The position numbers and the translations under genes are program-made. Below are positions 48,897 to 62,244 of a stretch of DNA of 64,000 nt, one piece after another. The first letter of the stretch is position 1, and every line of letters begins with the position of its first letter. This DNA is from Serinus canaria (lineage: Eukaryota > Chordata > Aves > Passeriformes > Fringillidae): positions 53,693,994 through 53,757,993 of the forward strand of contig NC_066316.1 in assembly GCF_022539315.1 (NCBI RefSeq), given 5' to 3'. Under the pieces are notes generated by a model that had not been told where the DNA came from, made no database searches, and worked only from the letters and a program-made list of their open reading frames with translations.

Positions 48897-51800
48897 GCTC
48901 TCCAAGACTATTCTTGCTTCTCTTGTGCCCCTCAGCCAGGTAACCCCACTGCAAGACGTACAAATTGACCTTTCTTTTCTTGCCTGCTCTGTCCCTCCTC
49001 TGACAAACATGGAGGGTGATGCACCCAGGTTTGCTTGTGCAGGAATAAGAGAAGATAAGAGGAAGACTGGGATCTCCAAGCTCTCCATAGAGGGTAATAG
49101 TAAGCTTTGTACCACTCTTTTTTTTTCTTTTCTTTTTTTCCAGAAGGTGGCCTGGCTAGAAAACTGTCTGAAGTGCACTAAAGGGCCAGGGGCAGAAAGA
49201 GCTATGTTTTTTCTCTTTTCAGGTAGCCAGCTGCATCTTTGCTCACATTCTGTCTAGTTTTGCAACAACACAAGCTGGGGCATTTACCTTTCTTGTCTAT
49301 GTTGCCCATGTTCTTGTGTGACAGGAACACCAGTGTCAACCCAGCAGTCTGTTTCCAGGATGGGGCAGCTTGCAGAGTGTGGGCTGCAAGGCTGGGTGGG
49401 TGTTTCAGAAATAAATTTGTGTCTACTTTCTTTCTGGGAGTCTATCACATACCTCTGACAGAGGCAGAAAAATTTGTGTCAGTCTTTGATAAGATCTTTG
49501 CTGCTTTGGAAACATCAGGCTTCTCAGGTGTGGCCTTCAGCTGGACCCACATGTGTTAGAGATGGGGAATGCAACTGAGACATTCCTGGTGCATGCTGAT
49601 GTAAATACTTGGTGAATGGGGTCTGGAAATTTTCAAGGCTTGTTTGCAAGACAGACCACAGCAGAGCCGTTTCCAGCAGGCAAGGTGTAGACTTTCAAAG
49701 TCTTAGGTCACAGAGTCCAAAAACGACACCTTGTGTTTCTGTACTTTGCTTTACTAGATGAAACATGATCTCAGATTCATCCTCAGCAGATGTACACTGC
49801 CAGCACTGGCTTTTGTAAGGACGCTGTTGCTCAATGAATTTTCTATGTTTTATCAGAGCAGAGCTGTGGGAAACATCACATGAAAGTAATACATCATATA
49901 AAAGATATTAAAAAGGTGAAAAATATACCTGTGGGAATTGTCTCATAATTTTATTATCCAAACCTCAGAAATTTGCCAAACAGAACTGGAAGTCTCAGAG
50001 GAGTGGCTAGCTCACAAAATTTCTGCTGCTTTGCTAAGGAAAATAGGGCAAATGCACATTTTAATTCTGAGCACTTTGTTGCTTCTGTTTCTACTCTGTT
50101 GCTGAGCGAAGTGTGAAGCACGGAGGTATATGAAAATGAAACTGAAGAAGAAAAGGAACTGCTTTTCTAAACATTTTGGCATTTGGCCAGGTCTTTTTGG
50201 TGATGTAAATTGGGAAAGCTGTTGGCAAGCTAAGGAGCTGCTTTAGATTACACCCCATGAGAATCTGGCACGGAGCATTTGACAAGTTTTTGAAATTTAG
50301 ATTTTCAGGAGACACAGTATAAGGCTTTTATTTAAAGTGAGTAGGTGCAAATATAACCTGAGCTCTTCTTAGGTGCCTGAAAATATCTCTTTATCAACAA
50401 ACTCAGAGAATTAACACACAAGTTAGCCAGAGGTCCTCCTGTTATTATAGCATCACTTTTGCATAGTCACGCCTATCATAGTGGTTCAATGACTGCCCCC
50501 ATAGCCCCCTTTTAAAGCTAAATTCAGCTATAACTGACTAATTAAGCAACTTTGAGACGTATTTCAGAATCTATTGACTAAAAAGTTATATTCTTTCAAA
50601 GCTGAAAGTGTTGCCTTAGGGGAATTAAGTCAGCCCTTTAAATTTTTTAGTAGCACAGCTTTCTGCTTAATAGGTTTTGAAATAAGTCTCAAACTCACTT
50701 AATTAGTTATAGAGTATTTTAGCCCTGGAAAGTGGTTGTCCTTCTCCAGACATGGACACCAGCTAGCAAGGCTTGCTGCAGACATGGCCACTTGCACACC
50801 AGTGCTGCTGCAGGTGCAGTGAGGCAGATGAAGGTGGAGTGTGAGAAGCTGAATGTCACCCATGGGGACAGGGTGCAGGAGACTGACCTGCTGCTTGAGA
50901 CATCTCGTGCAAGGGCTCCTGTGCAGGTGTCTTGTGTCCCCTTGCGTGTCCTGACTGGCTTGCCATCAGCAATGATGGCAGCCAAGGCAGTGCTGACAAG
51001 ATCCCATTGCTGCAGAGGGTGTCAAAGGTAACTTTAGGTTTTGTGGGATATTCTGCCTGAGAAATGTGCAAGACCTCTGCAGGTCATGTATGATTTCTGG
51101 CAGCCCTGTACAGATGTCTCAAGTATGCTAGGACAGCTTGCGTAGCCAGACATGTATGTTTAGGCAGCTCAGTTTTGTGCCTGTACACACCTAAATACCT
51201 AAACTTAGTTTGTTTTCATTTTTTTAAAACTTCTTTTTATTTGAAATTTTTAAAATTTTTATTGTTTGTTTGTTTTTTAAATTTAGAGCTGAATCCTCTA
51301 TGGCATGCCTGCACTGTGGTGTGCCTATGTATGCTGAGCTTCTTCAGCCATCCCAGCCTCAGGAATGTGCTCTCCCTGTGCCTGGTCTGCATGGCAGGTC
51401 AGCAGGGAGAGTCGTGTTTCTTCTGGGCTTGTAAATCTTCCTTCCTTCCAAGCAGAAGCAAAGCTGCTCTGCTAGGCTCCTGATCATTTCTCTCTGTGCT
51501 CTCTGGCCTGAACCCATGGTGATGCTCTCCTTCACCCTTGCAGAGAAGAGAATTTGGACCAATATTAATGAGCTGCGTGCTTAATTACCTGTACCTGCTG
51601 CTTGAAACGTTCTTCTTTTACACTAGAAAGGCAAATTTCTATGATTCAGCTGCATTCTCTGTCACAAAAACTACTTAGAACAAATGTCTATAGATATCAC
51701 ATTGCCCTTCAAAATCACGTATCACTCTTTCTGCTTTTATCAGCACTGATAATTTGTTAGTATTCACATTTGCCAGATTTCACTGAAGTCTATTATTAGT

Positions 51801-54800
51801 CAATAACACACTCATTTTCTAATACAGCATATACCAGCTTAACCTGTCTACTAGATTTAAGGGTGCTATTTTTTTTTTTCTTGTCTACTGTCTACTGCCT
51901 TTTTTTCTGTGCTGTTTTTACTTTATAAAACCACACAGAGACATATTTTGAGAAAGACTTTGACTAAGAGCTGTTTGACCTACTAGGTTGGAAATCTTTT
52001 TTACTGATGCTATGCTGCCAGACTGAAACTGTACAAAAATGTACATGGACCCAGATGATTTCTTCTGAGTATTGAAACTAAGATTTTTTGAAAATAATTT
52101 AAAATTTACTTTCTGAACCTAGGGCTAAAGCAGGAATATAAATGATCTAGGAACTTGCCAGAAATTATTGTCTCTTCTGTCATTGATTCTATTATTTTTC
52201 CACCCAAAGTTCTTTATTATATTTTTAAGTGTTTTTGCAGCAAATCTGTTCAAGGTTATCAAGATCTTGTGCACCTACTGTGGTACGAGGAATACTGCAA
52301 GTAGAACAAAAAATATTCTTAACTTCCCTTCAGATTAATCAAAGCCTACTGTAAATAATTCCAGATAATTTCAGTGCTCAACAGTTTTTGAGCTCTTTAG
52401 AATCTACGCAAAACCATAGCAAGAGAGGAAGGCAGCTTTCCCCATCCCCATTAATAAGGGAAAATGAGCTTAAAGTAAGATAAATTTCACAAAGTTAGTA
52501 TTTCAGTTACCCAGAATTAAACAAATACCAGTCTAATAAGTATAACTGGAGCAAAGCCAACGTTTACAAAAATTACTGTAGTATTGTACAAAGCTTACTC
52601 AGTTCTGAAAGCTGTAATTGGTCATGATGATTGTTGGACAAAAACCCCATTCCTTCTGTAATGAAGACTTGATAGAGGAGTAGGGTGGTGACTGATCCAA
52701 TGACACTTAGCAGACTGCTGTGACTGTGCTAGGACATATTGAAACCTGAGCAGGCCTGGGATATTCCCAGATACAGGTTGCCTCTGATCTGGGATACCTA
52801 CATGTGCTACAGCATTGCTCTCCATAAATCTGACCCCTGAGCAGAGGTGCTCAATTACCTGCCAAGACTGGTTTTCTTTGACTTTTCTCTGCTTACAGCT
52901 TATCCACAAATGGCTTTGATATTTGTTTAGATATGTTAATATTTTTGTGGGCATAAATAAACTGTTAATGAAACAATTAGCTGGTATGGTAAGGTAATGG
53001 AGTATATTTATGGCATAGCAATACTCTCTGAACTCCAGGGATGGGCAGTGATCTCTGCCCTCTTCAGGGCTTTCAGAAATATTTGTTACTGCTTGGGAAC
53101 AAAGTAATCAGTTACAGTGCTAATAATGTTCTAGATGCTTGTTCTAACCAATACTGGTGAGGTTTTTGTTTTCCATTACTGATCCCACAGCTCCTGGTAT
53201 TGTGCCAGACTGTGAGGACACCAGTGAGACAAGATGCTGGGCTTGGACGGCATTTTAAAAAGTTTCTTTTCCTTTCTCTGTTTTTGCAAAAGCCACTCAC
53301 TTATGAGAAGATGATAGTCATCACACAAGCAGAGACAATAAAGGCAGGTTGGGTGTTCCCTGTAGCTCCAGGAAGAAGTAGTATTTATGGGTGGAAACCT
53401 TTACTCTTTTCAAACATCTGCAAAGGGCTTGCAGGTCTTTGTGTCTTTTGCCAGAGGCTGGCAGTCACAGAGTACTAGGAAGAACTGAATTAACTATTCC
53501 AAGTTAAAACATAGTGAACCTTGACCTTTTGCTATTTTTTTTCCCCGCAGAAAGTGTATTTTCAGCAAGAAATGAGCCTTCTTTATTTGTTTGTTCTTAG
53601 AAAACAAGCATTGATAATATTCCATTTTACCAAAATTTCCCCCCTTTGCTTAGGAAAACAGCTTTCCATAAATTTTTTAATTCATTTCTTAACTTATCAT
53701 GAACAAACAATACTATTTTCTTACTTACGCTAATAAATGGAACTCAATTCTAGTGAGGAAAAGCAATATTTGTGCAGCAGCAGAGCAAAATTTTAATCTT
53801 TTAAAGTGATCTAGAAAGTCCAGTAAAATCAAATTGAATCCTTTTTGCTAATGAATACTTTGAAATTAGCAGATCAGTTAACAGGTGCAAATAGTTTTGC
53901 AGGAATGTTTTGACTCCTGATCCTTCCCCCTGGTCTATGCAGGATATTGGTGTACTTTATCTGTTGGCTGCTGAAGTAATGATCCAAAACACAATTTGCA
54001 TTTTGTAAACATGAACTGGGACAAGTTTTTTAGAAGTTTTACCAAACAGTGTTCAGGGGCACAAAAATATGTTTAGACTGGCTCAATCTTGTTTCACTTC
54101 CTTGTAAGTCCAGTGGGAAGCTGGGCTATCAATGCAATCTTTCCTCTCTACCTCTTTCTTTACGGGAACTGTAGGGAGTGGAATTACAACCACCCCACCA
54201 AAAACAAACTGCTTGACCTGAGTTGATGCATGTGTACCCAGTATTTGGCTTCAACATAACATGAGGGTCATCTTATACTGCTTGCTTGCTTTTGTTTAGC
54301 ATGTTGAGATAACAGTGTGTATTTTTTGGGGGTTGATCATAATAATTAAACCACTGCAGCAAAATACAAATGTGGCAAAACTCACATTATCTTGTTGTGG
54401 GATGCCCTGCCTGCTCTTCCCAGTTTGCCAAATTCTCTTCCAGCCCACTAGGGCAGGGGTTCCTCTGGCTCTGCCAGCCTCTCCTCTGCTCTCAAGGCTT
54501 TTTCCCCAGCAGACCTCCAGGTCTAGATCATAAACAGTGTGAGTGTTCAACTACTTACGCTTTTAATGACCTTGTTATTATCCTACCGCAAGTCTGATAT
54601 AAATATACATAATTAATTGTCTTTTACTTTTATATGTCTGAATGATGCATCAGGTTTTCCTTTTCTTTTCCAGACAAAGGGAAAAGTGTGTACCAATTTT
54701 ATGAGACAGTACTATATGGCTAAAGTAAACTAAATTTGAAGCTGGGAACCTCTTTGGACAAATTTTAGTATCCAGCACTTCACTTCCATTCCTGCTCAAA

Positions 54801-57800
54801 TGCAGCCCAGACCATTGGTAACAAAGAGCCTGGGATGGTGACCTGAAAGTGTGACGGAGTGTGAAATAAGTGGGCTGTGCCTGTTCCTCCTAATGGACAG
54901 ATATTGATACAAATACCCTGACCATCCCCTCTGGCACCCTCAGCCAAGCCATAAGGGGTTGTGCCTCTCGTGGGGATCTCTCCTTCCTGCCTCTGGTCTG
55001 ACTGCTCCCTTGTAGCCTTATGGCTGAGTCCCAGGTTGTGAGAAGCTTTTCCTATGTGGGCTTCAGCCTCAGAAATGATTTTTCAGAGGGCCAAAATGTA
55101 CCACATTGGGATCTTGGACGCACTGAATGCAGTCCCCAGTCAGCACGATGCCCAAGGTTTTGCCTGGTTTTCAATAAGGTTGTCCAGCTTGCTCTTTAGT
55201 ACTGTGCTGCTTTCAGGCTGGGAGGAGTGGTTTTAAGAGGTAGACAACTCAATTATCCAGGGAAAGAGATTTTTGTTTGTTCTTGTGAGGGTTTTTTTCT
55301 CCATTTTTCAAGAGGAATAAGTAAATATCTTATTTGTTTGGAAAGATAATACTCTGGTTAGGTAATCTGTTGTTTTGAAGGATCTTGCTTTTATTAAAGA
55401 AAACAGTATCTATCTGTGTCTATCCAGCTTAGCTATTTGCAGGACACTTATCTCAGCAGTGTCTGAGAGCCAAGCATGATCATTAAGGGAAATGCTAACA
55501 TGTTTAAATCCTAAATGAGAACTGCATTACTGGATAAGTTCAATTTCATGTCATAGTGGGAAAACTAGAGCCTTGCTGAAGATGAGCTGAGTATTGAATG
55601 CAAGCTGCATTAACTTTGTATGCTGGGATTTTTTTTCCCCCTTTTAACTTACTGTTTATTAGAGACTTTAGATCTTGATAGGTTATAAAGCTCGAGGAGG
55701 GGGAAAGATGATATAATAAAGCCAAGCAGCATCAGTAGATTGGAGAGCAAGAACCACCTGCCACTCCGTGAGCTGCAGCTGATGAAGGGTACAGAAAGAA
55801 ATGATTGACACCAGCACACAAACACACGCCCTGACTAGACACAGCAATATAGCTCAATAGCAACTTTATATCCTGTGATGAGATGAAAGAATACTGGCTT
55901 TAAAAGTAAAGCACTTTGTAACATAAACTCCCCATATATTGGAGTGAGTCCCTGAGGAGCAGCAGTGTGCCCCGTGCCCCTCCTTTGCTCCTGCTCGCTA
56001 CAGATCCCGCTCCACAAGCAGCAGGCAGGTTCAAACAAGGTCAGAATGTCTGGCTTCTTGGCAGGAGCTGTCCTTTCTGCAAACTTAATAAATGGAGTCC
56101 AGGTGCAGGAGATACTCTTTGCAAATATATTCTCCATTGCGCCTATAATGTTTTCCATTGCCCAGGCTGGAGCTCCCAGGTTGTATTAGTCCCCTGCTGA
56201 TCAGAAAAGGGTTTGACAATGACCAGTTGCCAAGAGAAGGAACTTAATCAAATTAGAATGCATAAAATTTCTGAAAAACATACCAAGAATTCAGAGCTGC
56301 ATGCAGCTGCCTAGAACAGAGGTCTTGAACACCCTGCCCATAGGCTGGAGTTTTATTTCTCCATGGGCCATATGGCACATGAAGCCTGGAAACATGCTTA
56401 CTTTAGTAATAAAATGCTGCTCACCCACCTGGCTACAAAGCTAACCTTTAAAAGCAAGATAAGCATAACAGATAAAGAGTTCTCTTCCTTATGTGAAATG
56501 AGACCTCTGGGAAAAATGAATTCCTTCCTCCTTTTTTCCTCCTTTGCACTGCACTACAGTGGGATTTTCACTCTGAAGCCTAGTAATGATACTAATCTCT
56601 GCACACAAATCTCTGTCAAAATGACCAGGTTTTGTCAAATGAACTAGGAAACAAGAAAGAAATATAAGGCTGGAAGAGACTTTTTAAATCAACAAATGCA
56701 GTTACATACTGTCACTGGTAATAACTTTACTGTAATATGAACAGTCAAGCCTAGTTTGAGGGAAAAATGAAAATGCTGAAGGAAGACATGGGAAGGAAAT
56801 TCAGAAGCGAGACAGTTAGGGCTGCAAGAAAGAAACAAGCAAGGGAAAAGGAAGGGGAAGAAAAATGCAAAAGGATACCAAAACAGTGGGAGAAGGTAAG
56901 GGGGTATAAAAAAATGGGAAAAAGTGACCAAAATACTTCAGAGGCATATTTTCCTGCTGATGGTATTAAGTACAACTTGAATAACTCAGACAGCTCTGAG
57001 CCTTGTTATTGCATGTGAGACACATGCCAGTTCTGATTGTAGTGTAACTTCCACTGTAATGTCACTGCTGCTGTATAGCAGGTAACAAATTTTCATTTGG
57101 TGGTTTTTGTTTCCTAGGAGCACCTGAGTTTTACTTGGGGAGTTGCAAAAAAGGAGCATTTTATCTTGAGATTTACTGCAAGCAATCTTTACCTGTACAA
57201 TTGGAGACATAAGGAGTGTATTTGCACAGTTAGTGCTACCCATGCAGGCTGTGTCTAGGTGTGGATCACAAGCCCACATGTGGCATTATTTCTCTTCCTG
57301 ACTGGATGAATTACACAGCTAGTTGGTGTGGGTCAAGTTCTGAATTGTAACATGGTCTGTTACATCATCTCTCTGTTCAGTCAAAGACACGAGAACCCAC
57401 CGTGGGATTTAGATATCTACCCCATTCTATATTCAACTGAGACATTTGCAAGATGCAATTCAATTGGATTTTCATACTGGTTGCAGCTTAAATCAAACTT
57501 CGTTATTGGCTTGCTCAAATGGCAAATACAGGGAAAGTTGTGAGTGACTTTGGATGGGATAAATGAACTAATAAATTAGTCATCCAGCTGTGTTTTGAAA
57601 ACAATTTTTTTCTGGAGTGTTTGCTTTCAGCTTGCCAAGCAATCTCCCAGCTTTCTATGGTTGTGCAGCAATTTTGAGCAGAGCCTGGCAGCAATGCCTA
57701 ACTCACCGTTAGCTTTGTCCTGTGCAGAGTGTCTGTTAAGCTGGCCCCAGCAAGCTGACTTTCCTTTGCAAATTGGTCAGGACTTAAAACTGTCTCCTGT

Positions 57801-58838
57801 CACTGCCCCTCATTTCACATTAACCTTAACTGATGCCCAGAAGGACCTAACTGCAGGGCACTGGAAACAAATGTACCAGAAATCCATCCTTCCACAGTTT
57901 TACCACCAGGCATTAGATATATCAGAGATCATTCTATTTAATTTATGAGGTGTGAGAATCAAATAACCTATATAAAAATTTATGTTGTGTCTCTAGATGT
58001 CCAATCGAGATTGAAATATGTCTGGTTAACTTCCAAATAAATTGACTCCTCTAGAGTTTTCACTGAATTTTTCTCCCAGGCTAGAGTATGATTGAGTTTT
58101 ATAGGTTTAATGTTGTGAAGTAGCACCTTAGAGAGAGTAGAGTTGAGACATTTGCCCAACCATAGGCATATGCTATTGTTTCAGTACCCGTGAGGGGTCT
58201 CACTTTAGAGGGAGTTTATGACTCTGCTTTGTCTGTAATTGCTGATTAAAATAGTACCATAGCAACATTTAAAGAGAATCAAGCCCTACTGAGGGATAGA
58301 GCCAGTGTTGTGGGAAACATTTCTGGATGAACCCATGCTTCCCAGCCAGCAGAAATTCAGCCATCACGTTCAGGTTAACTGGGATTGGAGAAAAGGAAAG
58401 GTCTGAGTCACATTCTCCTGGGGGGGGGGTGTGTGTGGGGGGGTGGTGAATATGGGATGCTGATACTTGTGAATTCATTTGGCCAAAGACCCTCTTCTCA
58501 AGAACATAAGCCAAACATCAGTGAAAGCAAATGCAGGCACCTTCCTGCAGTGTGCCTCTCACAGAGAGTTCTGAAAGCTTCTGGGACACATGCTGAGGAA
58601 TTTTGGTGGAATCAATGGGTCTTTCCTTGTGGCTGGTGTTGGTGCATCAGACTTTCTTTCCTCTTACCTGCAGTGCGGATGGTGGAGCTGAACATGGCAT
58701 ATCTTTGTCCATCCTGGAGATGCAGGCATTGAATAGTCCTTCTGGATATGCAGGTATGTTCCCCCTTTGATGCCTCTCTGTTTATTGATGCTGTATCACC
58801 ATGCCTTGAAATATAGGTGGTAGCTCTAGTTAAGGGTG
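48897..58838. other. Non-coding DNA
   Basis: No gene or clear interspersed repeat is recognised in this 10-kb stretch. It alternates AT-rich parts with short GC-richer ones (48900-49560, 50720-51030, 54780-55240). Open frames in the GC-richer parts occur on both strands. A purine-rich frame at 56767-57018 encodes a Lys/Glu/Arg-rich chance peptide. The G-rich tract at 58420-58446 is listed separately. Confidence 0.5.
58420..58446 (+). repeat. G-rich tract with (GT)n spacer, G-quadruplex-prone
   Basis: A run of 10 G, a TGTGTGT spacer and a run of 7 G followed by TGG. The two long runs can each supply two G-triplets, so a four-tract fold with a 7-nt loop is possible. The length of the runs is probably variable. 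Confidence 0.75.
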
Positions 58839-59404
58839 TGCCATAGTTTAACCCCAGCCATCAACAAATGCCAGGCTGACACAGCCACGTGCTCTCGCCC
58901 CCCTACCAGTGGAACTGGAGAGAGAATCAAAAGACTAAAGGCTAGAAAACTTGTGGGTTGTGATAAAGACAGTTTCATAGGTAAAGTGAAAGCTGTGCAT
59001 GTAAGCAAAGCAAAACAAGGTTCAGTCAACTCCAGGCAAGCAGGGCTCCAGCACATGCAATGGTTATTTGGAAGACAAGTGCCCTAAGTCCAAACATCCC
59101 CTCCCCTTCCTCCTTTTTCCCCTTGCTTTACATAGTGAGCATGATGCCATGTGATATGGCATATCCCTTTCCTTGGTTGGTGTCAGCTGTCCAGGCTGTG
59201 TCTTCTCCCAGCCTCCCACGAACCTCCAGCCCCTTGCCAACGTGTCTGTATGAAAAGCAGAAAAAGCCTTGGCTTTGTGCAAGCCCTGCTCAGCAATAAC
59301 AAAAACATCTCAGTGTTATCAACTCTGCTCAGCACAAATGCAAAACACAGCCCCACACTAGGGCTGTGGTGAAAATTAACTCTACCCTAGACCAAACCAG
59401 CACA
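58839..59404 (-). mobile_element. Solo LTR of an avian endogenous retrovirus
   Basis: A 566-bp LTR on the minus strand. It begins TGTGCTGGTTTGG at 59404 and ends CTATGGCA at 58839, with the TG...CA termini normal for LTRs. Reading the minus strand, it shows an AGAGTTAATTTT block near the start and a TATA-like TATGTAAAG at 59126-59134 after CATGCTCAC. It then has a TTTATCACAACCCACAAG block and GATTCTCTCTCCAG before the 3' end. The poly(A)-signal position (58973-58978) is mutated to ATGAAA, and the TATA box is decayed. The flanks read GGGTG and AGGTG, a likely 5-bp target duplication with one change. No internal proviral sequence adjoins it, so it arose by LTR-LTR recombination. The family is common in passerines; its exact name (ERVL or ERVK group) is not certain. 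Confidence 0.85.
59126..59134 (-). promoter_or_regulatory. Decayed TATA box of the LTR
   Basis: The minus strand reads TATGTAAAG at the position where this LTR family has TATATAAA, about 270 bp into the LTR. The change probably weakens core promoter use. Confidence 0.55.
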
Positions 59405-60236
59405 AGGTGGAAAGCTGTATTTTGCCTTGATGCGTGTAAAATATAATATAGTTGAGCTGAGTATGATATGTGTGAGAGAAGATCCAACACTAGCAATGTT
59501 TTGGTAACAGTGGGGAGAGGACTTGTGTTGGTCAGGGGACAGCCTTAACAAAGGGATTGGTGGTGCATGATTACACGAGAGATTAAGCAGATATTAAGCA
59601 GAAGTCTGTTGCAAATTTGTCATTAGCACTGAGCCTAAACCTTGCATTTTTAACACTCTTTATCCATTTCTAACAAATATTTTGAGTAATGTTAATCCCA
59701 CCTTATGAACCAGAGAAGTAATTGTGCAAAGACTGTGCACAAGACTGTTTTTTTCTTCTGGAGGACACAAGATCTGTGGTCTCACAAGCCATCATTTTTT
59801 ACCCTGAAATCTTTCCTTTACTCTAGTAAATCTGTGGCAGGAGTTGTATTTTACCTTGCTGGGTAGGGGAGCAGCTTTGCCTTACTTTTCATATTGTATA
59901 ACTTTTCAGGCTTTGACTTGATGATTGTAATGAATTTTGTAGGGTAGGCAAAATAGCAAAACAGAAACATCTGAATCTCCGTTATTTTTGTGAAAACTTA
60001 CAGCTGGCACAATGATTAAACTTCCTTGGGACTGCTAAATCCTCTGGGAGTTCTTTAAAATTATAGCAGATTTCATTGAGTGCATGTAGCAAATATGACC
60101 TATGATTCCACCTATGTTTTCCTTTAGTTTAATTCCTACCCCTCTGCTTTGCTCCTTTCATCAGCTCTTTTTTAACTTTGTCCTGTCCTTGATTTTTTCC
60201 CGGAACAATCCAGCTCTCTTGGGCTTAGTCTTCATT

Positions 60237-60267
60237 AAAAAAGAAAAAAAAAAAAAAGAAAAAAAAG
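60237..60267. repeat. A-rich homopolymer tract
   Basis: About 30 bases of A interrupted by single G. It is not preceded by AATAAA or by recognisable retroposed sequence. Confidence 0.85.
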
Positions 60268-61883
60268 TTATCTAACATGTCTTACCTAACAGCCCTGTTT
60301 TTTCCAGTAAAGGTGAGAAAGGTGGTTTTCTTTTCAGGCCTGCCAATTCTTGTCTTTTCTTCTGAGATTGCTTGCCAGCGTGGAGATGGCTTTGTGTTGT
60401 GAATTCCTCTTTCACAGTTCTGCTCCAAACTGGGTTACAACCATCATGTTGTGCCGAGGTTGCCATGCAGGTATCCATTCAGAAAGATTTCCAATGAGAA
60501 CCAGCAATGTTTTTCCTTTGCAGTGCTAATAACAGTTATTGTAGGATTCTTCCTGTCCTGGGTGACTTTACATAAGTGATTGTGTATGTGTGTGAGATAG
60601 CAAAGGGGGGAAACAAGCAGATGGAAGAGTAGTAATAACTGGGGAGTGGATGAGTCCACAGCACATGGGCAAAGGAAATGCTGGGAGAAATAATTAGTGC
60701 TGTAATCTGATTTGCTAATAATCCATTTATAAAACAGTTATGATATATACTTGTAGGAATGTGACTGATCATAACGACAAATGGTATTACTTCCTCCCCT
60801 CCCACTCTGTATTAAAGAACCTTAATTACTTGATGGCTCAAGACTTTGTGGGTGACTCATGCTACAAAGAGTCAGATGCTCACAGCACATAATGGAGCTC
60901 TTGAAAAGCTTTCATAATGATGGCGGGCTTTGCACCTCCCTCCCATACATCCCTCTCTGCCAAAGAGTTATTAGGTAATTTAAAATAATTAAAAAGGAAA
61001 TAATTAAAAGATTTTACACACACAGAAATAGCACTTGCAGCTAATTATGTAAGTCTATCACTTCTAACAGTGGAACACAGTTACTATTATCAGAGACTTG
61101 CGTTTGAATTGTGACGGATAATCCCCTGGTCCCGTGTTGTACTCTTGCAAGTGGGAACTGGTTGTCTAGGTTTTTACAGCATGAAAGAGGTGTACGGAGC
61201 CTGTGGTCTAGGCATGGCCCTGCCATGAGTGACTTCTGCTCAGCTTTGTTCCCTGCAGATTTTTACCTAATTAAAACATAGCAGGGAACACAAATTCCTT
61301 CATCTAATCTTAATGTGTTTGCACAGGGCGTTCTGCTAAAGGCACAGGAGCTACTGCATGTTTGCAACTCCTTGTAGGCTTGGGGTGGCAGAGTAACTTC
61401 CTGACAAGGAGACTACAGGCATGGGTCACGTTAAATGAAGTAAATGACAAAATTATCCTATGATCTTGCTGTCAGCAGCATGGACACCATCTCTATGAAT
61501 ACGGTGATAGGAGTATGAAGGAATAATTTGTTTCATCAATCAGCAACATAGAGCTTTCACATGAGTAATAGCAGCTGCATAACAGTGAAAAAAATTACAT
61601 TGCAATTTTATTGCAATAAGCTAATATCCTAACTAAATAAAGCCTTTGACACTTTAGGCATTCAGAATCTAATTATTCAGAGAGAAATTTGGCCAAAGAA
61701 AGTGAGACAAAACTACTTCCACCTTTGAAAAAGATCTGTAATACATCATAGCTGCTCATCAGACTGCCCCTCACACTAGACAGTCAATAATCCAACCATT
61801 GAACATTGATAATCTAAAGGCTATGGCCAAACAGTGAAACAGCAGCAGAAAGCACAGTGACTGTTGGATTTTTGGATCACTTG

Positions 61884-61925
61884 ACTTTTTATTTTTCTTT
61901 TTTTTCTCCTTTTTTTTTTTTTTTT
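61884..61925. repeat. Pyrimidine/T-rich tract
   Basis: A T-rich run with scattered C and one A, ending in a T run of 16. It could serve as a splice polypyrimidine tract, but the following bases (AAGAAAGC) give no AG-bounded exon that I can support. Confidence 0.8.
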
Positions 61926-62244
61926 AAGAAAGCTATTGGCAATATTATCTTACTATTTATTTCATCTTATGTGTAGAGATGTTGGGGTCCTCTGAAGGGG
62001 TGTTCAAAGTAGAAAGTTAATTTAGCCACTCCAAAAGAGGCTCCAGTGGAGTTTGTATCTCTTTGTCCTTTGCCTGTAGATGAAACATAGGGAAAGGAAA
62101 CCATCTTTCGTGAGGACCTGCATCGTTTGCATCTTTGGTTGTAATATGGGCTAACAGCAATTTCCTGACATATGAAATGCTTTTTGAGTTATGAATAGAT
62201 TTTGCTTTTTAAAAGCTAAGGATTATGATCATCATGCAGTACTT

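Larger units (their letters stand above)
59405..62244. other. Non-coding AT-rich DNA
   Basis: No gene is recognised. A possible conserved patch lies at 60900-61130 (repeated TAATTAAAA-type sites with a few CpGs such as GATGGCGGG, CTTGCGTTTG and GTGACGGATA). Homopolymer tracts at 60237-60267 and 61884-61925 are listed separately. Confidence 0.5.

Noticed and set aside
56655..56690. AAATATAAGGCTGGAAGAGAC, similar to an antisense LINE 3' end
   Set aside because: The match is only about 30 bases and the continuation does not fit the family, so coincidence cannot be excluded.
56767..57018. A Lys/Glu/Arg-rich 83-codon frame with a possible GTAAGG donor inside
   Set aside because: A purine-rich strand yields such charged peptides by chance. 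There is no acceptor upstream.
58668..58713. A 46-nt minus-strand interval with a CAG|GTAAGAG donor
   Set aside because: The acceptor tract is poor and no neighbouring exon is visible.
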